Shown here one piece after another: positions 1-9,197 of a DNA stretch of 64,000 nt. The position numbers and the translations under genes were made by a program. The first letter of the stretch is position 1. Each line of letters begins with the position of its first letter. This DNA comes from Arthrobacter antioxidans. Its GTDB lineage: Bacteria > Actinomycetota > Actinomycetes > Actinomycetales > Micrococcaceae. The stretch is taken from the NCBI RefSeq assembly GCF_023100725.1, contig NZ_CP095501.1:3717784-3781783 (forward strand). Reading direction: 5' to 3'. The notes under the pieces were generated by a model. That model had not been told where the DNA came from, made no database searches, and was given only the letters and a program-made list of their open reading frames with translations.

Positions 1-768
1 GCGGCCCGTGCCCGACAGCTCGCCGAGCACCGCGGCCGCGCGCTCCGGGTCGCGCTTCATCACGACGGCGGCGCCGTCGGACAGTGCCACCATGACGGTC
101 AGTGAATGCGCGACGACGTCGTGCATCTCGCGGGCGATCCTGTTGCGCTCCCCGGCGGAGGCCAGCTCCGCGTTACGAGCAGCCCACTCACGCAGGACGC
201 TCTCGTGCTCCCGATCCCGCCGCACCGTGACGCCGAGGCCGACGGCGACGGCCAGGAACATCACGATGAAGCCGCTGAGGAGCCAGATCACGCCCGGTGC
301 GTCACCGAAGGTGCTGACCGGGATGAGGAACAGGGCGCTCACCGAGAAGGCCGTCGCCACCGCGGCGGCGAGGAGCGTCTGCCGCAACGGATAGGCCACG
401 GCCACGGTGTAGAGGGCGAACATCGTCGCGATCCCGCTGCTCCCGGCACCCTCGGTCACCACACTCACGGGGATGTCGAGGGCCGCGACGAAGGCGAGGA
501 CCAGGAGCGGCCGGTCCCGGCGGAAGGCCAGCGCCACGGCGGCCAGCGCCACACCCGCGACGCCGAACCAGTTCTCGCCGTCGAGCAGGACGAGCAGGGC
601 GTTGGGGAGGGAGAGGAGCACGAACACCAGGACCACGACGGCGTCCATGGCCCTCGGGTGGCTCCGGAAGAACCGCCGGAAGGGCCCCAGCCGGCGGGCA
701 TTGAGCTCGGTGAAGGAGACCGCGGCCGTTCGTTCCGCGGTCTCCTTCACCAAGGGTCTGTCAGTCAT
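1..768 (-). CDS. Two-component sensor histidine kinase (HisKA_3 / NarL-DesK type), C-terminus cut by window edge
   Basis: 256 codons are visible from ATG at 768 to the window edge with no stop, so the C-terminal part with the ATPase domain lies outside. A cytoplasmic N-terminus of about 45 residues is followed by several hydrophobic segments (about residues 46-155). The dimerisation/phosphoacceptor box reads RNRIAREMHDVVAHSLTVM near residue 210, which is the HisKA_3 H-box with its phosphoacceptor His. This family autophosphorylates and passes phosphate to a NarL/LuxR-type regulator, which should lie to the left. It follows two ABC-2 type exporters on the same strand, with only 35 bases from the permease stop, so it may sense a compound they export; that link is inference. 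Confidence 0.88.
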   Translation of the reverse strand, partial: MTDRPLVKETAERTAAVSFTELNARRLGPFRRFFRSHPRAMDAVVVLVFVLLSLPNALLVLLDGENWFGVAGVALAAVALAFRRDRPLLVLAFVAALDIPVSVVTEGAGSSGIATMFALYTVAVAYPLRQTLLAAAVATAFSVSALFLIPVSTFGDAPGVIWLLSGFIVMFLAVAVGLGVTVRRDREHESVLREWAARNAELASAGERNRIAREMHDVVAHSLTVMVALSDGAAVVMKRDPERAAAVLGELSGTGR

Positions 769-802
769 GGCGCGGCATCACAGGCGCCGGCCGGGAGGCT
801 TC

Positions 803-1678
803 CTAGACATCGCGCTTCTTGGTGACGACCAGGGAGGTGATGAGGAGCAGCAGCGACCATCCGCCCAGCACCAGCGCCCCCTGCCACTGGTTGAGGGCGC
901 CGTCCCGGATGGTCGTGGCGACCATCTGCTCGCCACCCGAGCTCGGGAGGAACCGTGCAGCGTCCACGACCCACTCGGTGCCGCTTCCGAAGATGGCGAC
1001 GACGATCGGCAGCACGAGCAGGACACCGATCGAGGTGACGACGCCCCCTGCCGTGTTCCGGACCAGCGTGCCGATCGACATGGCGAAGACCGATACGAGC
1101 GCCAGCACCGAGCCGGTGTTCACGATGTGCAGGAGCACGCCGTCGTCACCGAGGCTGAACCCGAGATCGGCGGACCCGAGGATGGGCTGCGCGATGAGAT
1201 AGCCGAGGAGGGCGGCGCCGGCACCCACCACGAAGGAGACGACCGCCATGATGAGCTGCTTCGCCAGGAGCGCGGGGGTCCGGCGGGGTACTGCCACCAT
1301 GGTGGACCGGATCATGCCCGTGGCCCATTCCGACGCGATCAGGACGACCGCGAGGGAGGCCATGAGGAGCTGCCCGATCACGAGGCCGGACCCCGGGATG
1401 TCACGGGAGATCTCCGCGGCATCCGGCGCTCCCTGCATCTGCGCGGCCATCTCGGGGTCGCTCTGTGCATCGAACAGGAAGGTCGTCTGCCATGCGAGCA
1501 GGGCCGCGATGCCGACCATGACCAGGACCGTCGAGACGATCAGGATGACGGTCGAGGGGACCGTGGTCACCTTGATCCACTCGGACTTCAGGACGCGGCC
1601 GAAGTTCACGCCGGGACCGGTGTCGGCCTGCCGGCGCGCCTGCTGCCGGGAGGGGGCGGGTTGGGTCGAGGTTGCCAT
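803..1678 (-). CDS. ABC-2 type transporter permease
   Basis: 291 residues from ATG at 1678. A short cytoplasmic N-terminus rich in Q and R leads to about six hydrophobic segments; the first is near residues 42-65, and a larger loop before the second holds the motif SEWATGM seen in many ABC-2 permeases. The protein ends in a basic tail (KKRDV). It starts 2 bases after the stop of the ATPase gene at 1681-2628, so the two are translationally coupled and should form one exporter. Substrate unknown; the partner ATPase is of the BcrA type, so bacitracin-like peptides or other amphiphiles are possible. Confidence 0.9.
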   Translation of the reverse strand: MATSTQPAPSRQQARRQADTGPGVNFGRVLKSEWIKVTTVPSTVILIVSTVLVMVGIAALLAWQTTFLFDAQSDPEMAAQMQGAPDAAEISRDIPGSGLVIGQLLMASLAVVLIASEWATGMIRSTMVAVPRRTPALLAKQLIMAVVSFVVGAGAALLGYLIAQPILGSADLGFSLGDDGVLLHIVNTGSVLALVSVFAMSIGTLVRNTAGGVVTSIGVLLVLPIVVAIFGSGTEWVVDAARFLPSSGGEQMVATTIRDGALNQWQGALVLGGWSLLLLITSLVVTKKRDV

Positions 1679-1680
1679 GG

Positions 1681-2628
1681 TCAGCGTCCTTCCACGGATG
1701 AGGGAGCCTCGCCGGCGGCGGGCAGGGCATGGGATTGGTACTCGACCTCGGTCTGGGTGAGCTGCATGTAGGCGTCCTCGAGGGAGACCTGCAGCGGCGT
1801 GAGTTCGTACACGAGGACACGCTCCCGGAGGGCGACCTCCGCGATGCGGCGGGGCTCCACCCCGGTGATCTCGACCAGTTCGGGTTCGAGCACCTGGGAG
1901 GTGACACCCTCGCCGGCGAGGCTGCCGAGCAGGTCCTGGGGGCGGTCCGCCCGCACCCTGACCCGGGCCTTGCCCTGCCCGTCGATGATCGACTGGATGG
2001 GGGCATCCGCGATGATGCGGCCGCGACCGATCACGATGAGGTGATCCGCCGTCAGCGCCATCTCCGACATCAGGTGCGAGGAGAGGAACACCGTGCGCCC
2101 TTCGGACGCCAGACCCTTCGCGAGATGGCGGACCCACTGCACACCCTCCGGGTCGAGGCCGTTCACGGGCTCGTCCAGGATGACCGTGTGGGGGTCGCCG
2201 AGGAGGGCGGCCGCGATACCGAGCCGCTGGCCCATGCCGAGGGAGAACCCGCCGACCCGCTTCTTCGCCACCGGACCGAGTCCGGTGAGCTCGATGACCT
2301 CCCTGACCCGACTGTTCGGGATGCCGTGGGTCGCGGCCATGGCCCGGAGGTGGTTGTAGGCGGAGCGCTTGGTGTGGACGGCCTTCGCGTCGAGGAGCGC
2401 ACCCACCTCCCGGAGCGGGGCCTTGTGCTGCGCGTAGGGCCGCCCGTTGACGGTGACCCGCCCGCCGGACGGGTTGTCGAGCCCGACGATCATGCGCATG
2501 GTGGTGGACTTGCCGGCGCCGTTCGGGCCGAGGAAGCCGGTCACCTTGCCGGGCTGGACGGTGAAGGAGACGGCGTCGACCGCCGACTTGGCGCCGTACC
2601 GCTTCGAGAGGGCCTGTGCCTCGATCAT
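1681..2628 (-). CDS. ABC transporter ATP-binding protein (BcrA-type)
   Basis: 315 residues. Walker A is GPNGAGKST (residues 34-42), the signature is the variant SLGMGQR, and Walker B is VILDEP followed by GLDP; an H-loop (SSHLMSEM) is present. The chosen ATG at 2628 has AAAGGA about 8 bases upstream; a longer frame to 2715 exists but lacks this site and has atypical composition. The C-terminal 90 residues after the nucleotide-binding domain are typical of BcrA/CcmA-like exporters. Its partner permease follows directly (803-1678). It powers export across the cytoplasmic membrane; the cargo cannot be told from sequence. Confidence 0.93.
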   Translation of the reverse strand: MIEAQALSKRYGAKSAVDAVSFTVQPGKVTGFLGPNGAGKSTTMRMIVGLDNPSGGRVTVNGRPYAQHKAPLREVGALLDAKAVHTKRSAYNHLRAMAATHGIPNSRVREVIELTGLGPVAKKRVGGFSLGMGQRLGIAAALLGDPHTVILDEPVNGLDPEGVQWVRHLAKGLASEGRTVFLSSHLMSEMALTADHLIVIGRGRIIADAPIQSIIDGQGKARVRVRADRPQDLLGSLAGEGVTSQVLEPELVEITGVEPRRIAEVALRERVLVYELTPLQVSLEDAYMQLTQTEVEYQSHALPAAGEAPSSVEGR

Positions 2629-2773
2629 GACTGCGTCCTTTGCGTGAATCCGCGTCCGGGATGCCGCGGGCGCGGCTCCCCTACCCACAGTAGGCCCGGG
2701 GACCATGCGGGTCACCGGCCCCAGGGATGATCGCGGGAGCGGAGCAGTACCTCTTTCGGACGACGCGGCTCGG

Positions 2774-3634
2774 CTAGCGGCTGCTGATGGAGGCGAACTT
2801 CCGCACGCAGAGCGGGACGAAGACCACGAGCATGAGTGCAGCTCCGATCAGCACGGTCAGGAGGGCGTTCTGCATGGGCCAGGCGTCGGGCGTCGGGACG
2901 GTCCCGGTGTTGCCGAAGAGTTCACGGACCGCCTGGACCAGCGCGGAGACCGGATTCCAGTTGGCGAAGGTCTCCAGCGGCCCCGGGAGGTTCTGGGACT
3001 GGACGAAGGCGATCGAGATGAACGTGAGCGGGAAGAGGATCATGAAGGAGGCGTTGTTGATGACCTCCGGGCTCTTCACCGACATGCCCAGCAGCGCCAT
3101 GACCCAGCTGAAGGCGTAGGAGAAGAGCAGCAGCAGGCCGATGCCGGCGAGCACGCTGGTCAGCGGGGTGGTGACGCGCCAGCCGACCAGGAAACCCGTG
3201 CCCATCATGATCGTCACGGAGAGCGTGTTGAGCACGAGGTCGCTGTTGGTCCGTCCGACGAGGACGGCCGACGAGCTCATGGGCAGGGTGCGGAAGCGGT
3301 CGATGATGCCGTCCTTGAGGTCCTGGGCCATTGCCGAACCGGAGAACGTGGATCCGAAGATCACCGTCTGGGCGAAGATGCCGGCCATCAGGTACTGCGT
3401 GTAGTCGCTGCCCTCCACCTGGATGGATCCGCCGTAGATCTGGCTGAAGAGGAGCACGAACATGATGGGCTGCAGCACGGCGAAGACCAGCATGTCCGGC
3501 GAGCGCTTCAGTTTGATGAGGTTCCGCTTGGTGACGGTCCATCCGTCGGAGAACCACATGGCCAGGTCGGACGCACCGGTGGGGGTGGCGCCCTGCGGCG
3601 CGGACTGACGGTCCTCGGGTGCCAGGACGCTCAT
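2774..3634 (-). CDS. ABC-2 type permease (DrrB-like multidrug exporter subunit)
   Basis: 286 residues. The start ATG at 3634 overlaps the stop of the preceding ATPase as ATGA, so the pair is translationally coupled. After a cytoplasmic N-terminus of about 45 residues come six hydrophobic segments, with the ABC-2 features RSPDMLVFAVLQPIMFVLLF, a conserved DGIIDRFRTLPMSS loop and a final basic tail. This layout is that of DrrB of the daunorubicin exporter and related drug or lipid exporters. Together with the gene at 3631-4620 it should form an efflux pump; the substrate is unknown. Confidence 0.9.
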   Translation of the reverse strand: MSVLAPEDRQSAPQGATPTGASDLAMWFSDGWTVTKRNLIKLKRSPDMLVFAVLQPIMFVLLFSQIYGGSIQVEGSDYTQYLMAGIFAQTVIFGSTFSGSAMAQDLKDGIIDRFRTLPMSSSAVLVGRTNSDLVLNTLSVTIMMGTGFLVGWRVTTPLTSVLAGIGLLLLFSYAFSWVMALLGMSVKSPEVINNASFMILFPLTFISIAFVQSQNLPGPLETFANWNPVSALVQAVRELFGNTGTVPTPDAWPMQNALLTVLIGAALMLVVFVPLCVRKFASISSR

Positions 3635-4620
3635 GCTGCTGCCTCCTTCTGGGGTGCCGACTGTTCGGTGGCCTCCGCGCGGTGTCCGGTCAGCTGCAGG
3701 AACACGTCGTCGAGGCTGGGGCGCCGCATACCGGCGTCGTGCAGGGGGATGCCACCCTCCCCGAGGTCGGACAGGATGTACTGGAGGGCCCGCGGTCCCT
3801 CGGTGACGGCCACCTCGATGCTGCGGCCGTCGGCGCCGACCACGGGTACGCCCTCCCCGTGGCGCGCGAGGATCTGCGTCGCGGTGCCGGCGTCGGCCGC
3901 GTCCACGAGCGACACCACCACGCGGTGCCCGCCGATCTGCGCCTTCAACTGGTCGGAGGTGCCCTCGGCGATGGTCCTGCCGCCGTCGATCACCGCGATG
4001 TCGTCCGAGAGCTGGTCCGCCTCCTCGAGGTACTGCGTGGTCAGCAGCAGCGTGGTGCCGTCCTTGACGAGGTTCTGGATGATGCCCCACAGAGAGATCC
4101 TGCTCCGGGGATCGAGCCCGGTGGTCGGTTCGTCGAGGAAGAGGATCTTCGGGTTGATGACCAGCGCGCCGGCGAGGTCGATCCGGCGTCGCATGCCGCC
4201 CGAGAAGCCCTTGACGGGGCGGTTGCCGGCCTCCGTCAGCTCGAACTGGTCGATCAGCTCCTGCGCCCGGCGACGCGCTTCCCGGCCACCGAGGTGGTAC
4301 AGCCGGCCCACCATCTCGAGGTTCTCGAGCCCGGTGAGGTTCTCGTCCACGGCCGCGTACTGGCCGGAGACGCCGATGATGCGGCGGGCTGCCTTCGGAT
4401 TCCGGCGGACGTCGATGCCGTCGATGTGGGCGGTGCCCGCCGTCGGTTGGATGAGGGTGGTGAGGATCTTGACCACGGTGGTCTTCCCCGCGCCGTTCGG
4501 CCCCAGCAGGGCCTTGACTGTTCCCTGGGGGACGGAAAGATTCATGCCATCGAGGGCATGTACAGGTCCGCTCTTCGACGGATAGGTCTTCTTCAGGCCT
4601 TCTGCTTCGATGATCGCCAT
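3631..4620 (-). CDS. Daunorubicin-resistance-type ABC ATPase (DrrA-like)
   Basis: 329 residues from ATG at 4620. Walker A GPNGAGKTT is at about residues 40-48, the signature is FSGGMRRRIDLA, Walker B is ILFLDEPTTGLDP, and the DrrA-family C-terminal extension is present. An alternative frame reaching 5040 overlaps the next gene and is not used. The stop overlaps the start of the permease by ATGA. The two ABC modules and the sensor kinase lie head to tail on one strand with small gaps (1-3 bases within modules, about 145 bases between modules), and may be co-transcribed. Confidence 0.92.
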   Translation of the reverse strand: MAIIEAEGLKKTYPSKSGPVHALDGMNLSVPQGTVKALLGPNGAGKTTVVKILTTLIQPTAGTAHIDGIDVRRNPKAARRIIGVSGQYAAVDENLTGLENLEMVGRLYHLGGREARRRAQELIDQFELTEAGNRPVKGFSGGMRRRIDLAGALVINPKILFLDEPTTGLDPRSRISLWGIIQNLVKDGTTLLLTTQYLEEADQLSDDIAVIDGGRTIAEGTSDQLKAQIGGHRVVVSLVDAADAGTATQILARHGEGVPVVGADGRSIEVAVTEGPRALQYILSDLGEGGIPLHDAGMRRPSLDDVFLQLTGHRAEATEQSAPQKEAAA

Positions 4621-4654
4621 GGGAATCAGGGTAGGACGGATCCTCCGACGTTTC

Positions 4655-5875
4655 CTAGGCGATTCGGTCAGGATCTGTCCGCAATGCCTCGGTGGAGTAG
4701 GCGGTCCGCTCGCGCGCGACCGGTGCGACGAGGAAGGACGCCAGGACGGTGACCCCCACGGCGAGCAGCGCCGTGCGGATCCCGACGACATCGCCCAGGA
4801 AGCCGAGGAGCGGCGGGCCGGCGAGGAACGCCGTGTATCCGATGGTGGAGACCACCGAGACCCGCGCCGCGGCATGTTCGGGGTCGTCCGCTGCGGCGGA
4901 CATGCCCATCGGGAAACCGAGGGCGGCTCCCGCACCCCAGAGGATCGCCCCGGCGGCCGCCAGCGGCACGCTGGGGGCGACGACGAAGAGCACGAGTCCT
5001 GCGAGGGAGGAGCCCAGGCCTGCCTGGAGGACCCGGACACGGCCGAACCTGTCGATCAGGGGGCCACCGACGAAGCGCAGCGCCGTCATGGCGGCGACGA
5101 AGACGGCGAACATGACGGCACCGGTGCTCTCCGTGGTCCCCAGTCCGTCCACGGTGGCCTTCGCCACCCAGTCGTTCGCGGCGCCCTCGGTCAGCGCGGC
5201 GCCCAGCACCACGAGGCCGATCAGCAGGGTCCGGGGCTCGCCCCAGGCGCCGAGGCCCCTGCCGCGGGACCGGCTCGGTACCGCGCCGTCCTCGGCCCCA
5301 CCTCGGGCGGTGTCCGGCAGGAAGTAGCGGGGCGTCCACAGCGACACGGCGAGGCTGAGGACGGCGACGGCGACGAGGTGGGTGGAGAGCGGTATGTCGA
5401 GCGCCGACAGTCCTGCCCCGATCAGGGCGCCCACGAACGCGCCGCCGCTGAACGCGGCGTGGAAGCGGGGCATGATGGTCCGCCCGACCCGGCGTTCGAC
5501 GTCGGCCCCCTCGATGTTCTGTCCCACGTCCCAGAGGGCGATGCCGCTCCCGAAGAGGAACAGCCCGACGGCGACCACCGGTACCGAGACGGTCACGAGG
5601 CCGAGCGCGACGGCGACCGCGGCCAGACCGGCTGCGGTCCCCCCGAGCCGGACCGTGTTGCCGGTGCCGAAACGCGCGGCGGCGAGGCCTGCCAGCGGCA
5701 GGGACAGGACCGATCCGATGGCTCCGATGAGCAGGAGGGTTCCCGTCTGGCCCGAGCCGAGGCCCAGGGTGTTGGAAGCGGCGGGGATCCGGGCGGCCCA
5801 ACTGGCGAACACGAGTCCATTGAGCCCGAAGATCGCGTAGGTGGCGAACATGGCTGCTCGGACGGAGGGCTTCAT
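4655..5875 (-). CDS. MFS transporter
   Basis: 406 residues from ATG at 5875 (MKPSVRAAMFATYAIFGLNG). About twelve hydrophobic segments are spread over the full length, in two halves joined by a charged loop near residue 200 that contains SRSRGRGLG. The N-terminal half has the pattern FASWAARIPAAS and DVGQNIEGADVERR; an internal RFGRVRVLQ segment matches the loop 8-9 motif of the superfamily. It resembles the group that includes the fructose/sugar-like YbjJ-type permeases, but the substrate is unknown. It lies 34 bases upstream of the DrrA-like ATPase on the same strand and could be read with it. Confidence 0.85.
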   Translation of the reverse strand: MKPSVRAAMFATYAIFGLNGLVFASWAARIPAASNTLGLGSGQTGTLLLIGAIGSVLSLPLAGLAAARFGTGNTVRLGGTAAGLAAVAVALGLVTVSVPVVAVGLFLFGSGIALWDVGQNIEGADVERRVGRTIMPRFHAAFSGGAFVGALIGAGLSALDIPLSTHLVAVAVLSLAVSLWTPRYFLPDTARGGAEDGAVPSRSRGRGLGAWGEPRTLLIGLVVLGAALTEGAANDWVAKATVDGLGTTESTGAVMFAVFVAAMTALRFVGGPLIDRFGRVRVLQAGLGSSLAGLVLFVVAPSVPLAAAGAILWGAGAALGFPMGMSAAADDPEHAAARVSVVSTIGYTAFLAGPPLLGFLGDVVGIRTALLAVGVTVLASFLVAPVARERTAYSTEALRTDPDRIA

Positions 5876-5935
5876 CCTGCAACCGTAGGGGGCTCCGCCG
5901 CGCACTTCAAACAAACGCCGTCCCGCGCACGGCTC

Positions 5936-7102
5936 CTAGTCCGGGGCCACCTCGATCGCCTCGCCCGTGACGGTCACGGTGGCGCTGATGGAGAGGGTCT
6001 GCGTGTCCTGCTCACGCTCCCAGCGAGGGGGCAGCAGGTCCTCGAACTCGGCGTTCCGCTCGTACGAGAAGGTGGCCACGGCGTCGTCGGACAGCAGTCG
6101 GTACACGCCCGGCTCGTAGGACTGCTCGAGCGTGAAGGTCGGGGCCCGGTCCAGGGTCCAGCGTGGTCCACGCACGTCCTCGGGGTTCCCGAACACGAAG
6201 GACCGGTTGGGGCACCCGCTCGGAGCGGCGTCGGTGGAGGCGGTGCACGCGTCGAGCCACGCGGTGACCCGGGCAACGGCCTCGGCCTCGGCGGCGGCCG
6301 TCGGCGCGGCGTCGATCAGTACCCCGGACGGGGCGGCCGCCGGATCGGCCGGGACCTCGATGGATTGCGGATCGCCGTAGGAGAGGTAGGTCGACGGCGC
6401 CGGCGGCGAGACGACGTACGTGCCCGGGAGGGCCGGGAGGGCGAGGGATCGGCGCCCCGGATAGGGCCCCGCACCGCCCGCGGGGAGTTCCACGTCCGCT
6501 CCGTTGACCGTGATCGCCTCGAGGTCCTGCGGGACCACCACGCCGACGTCGCTGACGGGTGCCGGGCCGTCGAGCCGCCACGCGTCGAAGACCAGCGCAG
6601 TGGATCCGGTACGTGTCAGGGTGAATTCCCTGGTGGCGGTGGTGCCGTCCTGGGTCAGGTCGGCCACCACCGTCGCTGCTCCGCCGTCCACGACGACGTC
6701 GCGGACCGCGTAGCCGGACACCCGGCCCTGCGCCGCACCGTACACGGCGTCGGCCAGCAGGGCGGCGCCGCCCCCGCCGTCGTCTGCCCTGACCAGGGCC
6801 CGGGAGGTTCCCGCGTCACCGGCCACGAGGTCGTCGAGGTACGCCTCGACGGGCCGGTGGGGACCGAAGAACGACTGGTTGACCAGGGTGACCGCCACCA
6901 CCCCGGCGACCAGCACGAGCACGAGCACGGCGGCGGCCCGGGCCGCCGCGTGGCTGAGGATGCTGCGGCGTGCGGTCCGTCCGCGCGATCCACGCGCGAC
7001 GGCGGTCGCCGCGGAGGTCGTCCCCGCGGACCCCTCCGGCCCCTCGGTGACGACGTCACTGCTCGTCGTCGGACCGGTGTCCGTATCCATGCCTGCGCCC
7101 AT
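5936..7102 (-). CDS. Single-pass membrane-anchored protein of unknown function
   Basis: 388 residues (start 7102; an internal Met four codons in is possible). The cytoplasmic N-terminus of about 50 residues is rich in T, S and R. One hydrophobic helix (about residues 57-78) is followed by a large extracytoplasmic part. This part starts with a helical stretch (VEAYLDDLVAGDAG) and continues with beta-rich segments such as VNGADVELP and LPALPGTYVVSPP, which recall the repeated domains of TcaA-like surface proteins; that match is by eye only. Two Cys residues (in DACTASTDAAPSGCPN) could form a disulphide outside the cell. No enzyme motif is seen. Confidence 0.7.
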   Translation of the reverse strand: MGAGMDTDTGPTTSSDVVTEGPEGSAGTTSAATAVARGSRGRTARRSILSHAAARAAAVLVLVLVAGVVAVTLVNQSFFGPHRPVEAYLDDLVAGDAGTSRALVRADDGGGGAALLADAVYGAAQGRVSGYAVRDVVVDGGAATVVADLTQDGTTATREFTLTRTGSTALVFDAWRLDGPAPVSDVGVVVPQDLEAITVNGADVELPAGGAGPYPGRRSLALPALPGTYVVSPPAPSTYLSYGDPQSIEVPADPAAAPSGVLIDAAPTAAAEAEAVARVTAWLDACTASTDAAPSGCPNRSFVFGNPEDVRGPRWTLDRAPTFTLEQSYEPGVYRLLSDDAVATFSYERNAEFEDLLPPRWEREQDTQTLSISATVTVTGEAIEVAPD

Positions 7103-7278
7103 GAGCCCCCCAACCGGATCGATGCGGCGCCCGGTGCTCTTCCGTTGCGCCGCCGACCACCCTACAAGGACGGTGCCCCCTGCGGAGGACGCCCCGTCCG
7201 CCGGGGTGCCGCCGCTACTTATCCACCGGTTGGGGATAACCCTGTGGAAAGCGTGTGGAGGACGTGTGGACGAAGCTC
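7103..7278. promoter_or_regulatory. Intergenic stretch with DnaA-box-like motifs
   Basis: Within 7219-7270 there are TTATCCACC (7219-7227), GGGGATAAC (7232-7240, a reverse-strand GTTATCCCC) and three TGTGGA-type motifs (near 7243, 7254 and 7265). These resemble DnaA boxes of high-GC actinobacteria (TTGTCCACA / TTATCCACA), but none is a perfect box. The stretch lies upstream of the membrane-anchored protein gene and downstream of the ABC-F gene. Real function unknown. Confidence 0.25.
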
Positions 7279-8961
7279 CTAGCGGGAGCGGACGACCCTG
7301 CTCTCATCCCACACGGGCTCCTTCGTCTCGTACACCTTGCCGTCGGAACCGAAGACCAGGAAGCGGTCGAAGCTCCGGGCGAACCAGCGGTCGTGGGTGA
7401 CGGCGATGACCGTCCCCTCGAAGGCATCGATGGCGTGCTCCAGCGCCTCCGCCGAGTGCAGGTCCAGGTTGTCCGTCGGCTCGTCGAGCAGCAGGAGGGT
7501 GGCGCCGGAGAGCTCCAGCAGCAGGATCTGCAGCCGGGCCTGCTGGCCGCCGGACAGGGAGTCGTAGGCCTGCTCTGCCTGCGGGGCGAGCCCGTAGCGG
7601 TCCAGCACGGCGGACGCGGCCTCCCGACCCAGCCCCGAACGGTGCTCGTCGCCGCGGTGCAGGATGTCCACGAGGGTCCGGCCGAGGAGGTCCGGGCGGG
7701 AGTGCGTCTGCGCGAAGAAACCGGGGCGGATCCGCGCGCCCAGCTTCACGGAGCCCTCGTGCGGCACCGCGGCGATGTCGACGTCGGAGACGGGCTGGTG
7801 TTCCTTGTCCGGGTCGGACCCGCCGGCGGCCAGCAACCGCAGGAAGTGCGACTTGCCCGAGCCGTTGGAGCCCAGCACGCCCACGCGGTCGCCGAACCAG
7901 ATCTCGGTGCTGAAGGGCTTCATGAGGCCCGTGAGTTCGAGTTTCTGGGCGACGACGGCACGCTTCGCGGTCCGTCCGCCCGCGAGGCGCATGGACACGT
8001 TCTGCTCGAGGGGGATGGCCTCCGGCGGGCCGGCCTCGAGGAACTTCGCCAGTCGCGTCTGCGCGGCGTGATACCGGTTCGCCATGTCCGAGCGGAACGC
8101 CGCCTTGTTCTTGTACATGTTGACGAGTTCCTTGAGCTTGAGGTGCTCCTCGTCCCAGCGCTTGCGCAGTTCCTCGAACCGGGCGTTGCGGTCCTCCCGC
8201 GCCTTCAGGTAGGTCTCGAACCCGCCGCCGTGGGTCCACGACGACGCCCCGAGGACCCCGGGCTCCAGCGTCACGATGCGGGTGGCCGCGTTGGCGAGCA
8301 GCTCGCGGTCGTGGCTGACGAACAGCACCGACTTCTTCGAGTCCCGCAGCTTCGCCTCGAGCCAGCGCTTGCCCGGCACGTCCAGGTAGTTGTCGGGCTC
8401 GTCCAGGAGCAGGAGCTCGTCGGGACCCGAGAACAAAGCCTCCAGCACGAGCCGCTTCTGCTCCCCGCCCGAGAGCGAGGACGCGGCGCGGTACTGCGCG
8501 CGATCGAACGGGACGCCGAGCGCTGCCATCGTGACCTCGTCCCAGGTGGTCTCCAGTTCGTAGCCGCCCGCGTCGCCCCAGTCGGCGATCGCCTGTGCAT
8601 AGGTCATCTGCGTGGGCTCGTCGTCGGCCTCCATCATGGCGAGTTCGGCGTCGTCGATCCGTTGCGCGACGGCCGCGAGCATGGGCGGCGCGGCGGAGAC
8701 GAGGAGGTCGCGGACCGTCGAGTCGTCGCGCACCTGGCCGACGAACTGCCGCATGATGCCCATCGTCCCCGACTGGCTCACCGACCCCTCGTCGGGCGAC
8801 AGGTCCCCGGAGACGATGCGCAGGAGGGTCGTCTTGCCCGTGCCGTTGGGGCCGATCAGGGCCGTCTTGTGGCCGTCGCCGACCTTGAAGGCCACGCCGT
8901 TGAGCAGTTGCCTGCCGTCGGAGAGGAAGTAGTCGATACCGGATACGTCGAGATGAGCCAC
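7279..8961 (-). CDS. ABC-F family ATPase
   Basis: 560 residues with two nucleotide-binding domains and no membrane segment. First domain: Walker A GPNGTGKTT (about residue 37), signature SSLSGGEQKR, Walker B LLLLDEPDNYLD. Second domain: Walker A GSNGSGKSH, signature SLSGGQQAR, Walker B LLLLDEPTDNLD. Between them is the charged linker helix (FEELRKRWDEEHLKLKELVNMYKNKAAFRSDMANRY) typical of ABC-F proteins, which act at the ribosome. The DEPDNYLD variant and the linker fit actinobacterial ABC-F proteins, some of which give ribosome protection against antibiotics; whether this one does cannot be told. Confidence 0.9.
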   Translation of the reverse strand: MAHLDVSGIDYFLSDGRQLLNGVAFKVGDGHKTALIGPNGTGKTTLLRIVSGDLSPDEGSVSQSGTMGIMRQFVGQVRDDSTVRDLLVSAAPPMLAAVAQRIDDAELAMMEADDEPTQMTYAQAIADWGDAGGYELETTWDEVTMAALGVPFDRAQYRAASSLSGGEQKRLVLEALFSGPDELLLLDEPDNYLDVPGKRWLEAKLRDSKKSVLFVSHDRELLANAATRIVTLEPGVLGASSWTHGGGFETYLKAREDRNARFEELRKRWDEEHLKLKELVNMYKNKAAFRSDMANRYHAAQTRLAKFLEAGPPEAIPLEQNVSMRLAGGRTAKRAVVAQKLELTGLMKPFSTEIWFGDRVGVLGSNGSGKSHFLRLLAAGGSDPDKEHQPVSDVDIAAVPHEGSVKLGARIRPGFFAQTHSRPDLLGRTLVDILHRGDEHRSGLGREAASAVLDRYGLAPQAEQAYDSLSGGQQARLQILLLELSGATLLLLDEPTDNLDLHSAEALEHAIDAFEGTVIAVTHDRWFARSFDRFLVFGSDGKVYETKEPVWDESRVVRSR

Positions 8962-9050
8962 GTCCCAAGTGTTTCACCCGGCGACAAGTCGGGGTTGCCC
9001 GGAGGGATCCGCGGATCCGTTTGCGCAGGTTTGCGAAGCCGATGCCCTAG

Positions 9051-9182
9051 GGGCACTGCGGCACTGTCATCTGTGGGTCGATCCGCCAGGACGGCGACAC
9101 CCACGTCGACCGCGCCGCCACCTTCCGTGATGGAATGACAAGTGTGCTTATCGAACAGGTCAAGCAGCCGGCTTGCAGATGA
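9051..9182 (+). pseudogene. Possible 3' remnant of an unidentified gene
   Basis: A frame bounded by TAG at 9048-9050 and TGA at 9180-9182 reads about 43 codons including IRQDGDTHVDRAATFRDG and MTSVLIEQVKQ. The central part looks like a real folded protein and has mostly G or C in third positions, but there is no start codon or ribosome site at its beginning. A strong hairpin follows 16 bases after the stop, as expected for the end of a former gene. The parent family was not recognised. A functional short peptide from the internal ATG is unlikely. Confidence 0.3.
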
Positions 9183-9197
9183 GCGCCCCGACGGCGT

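Noticed and set aside
2705-4585. Plus-strand frame of 626 codons opposite the DrrAB-like genes
   Set aside because: Same compositional artefact; ATPase and permease motifs are intact on the minus strand.
4610-7282. Plus-strand frame of about 890 codons opposite the MFS and membrane-protein genes
   Set aside because: Biased translation full of G, R, D and E with no domains; the minus-strand genes explain the region.
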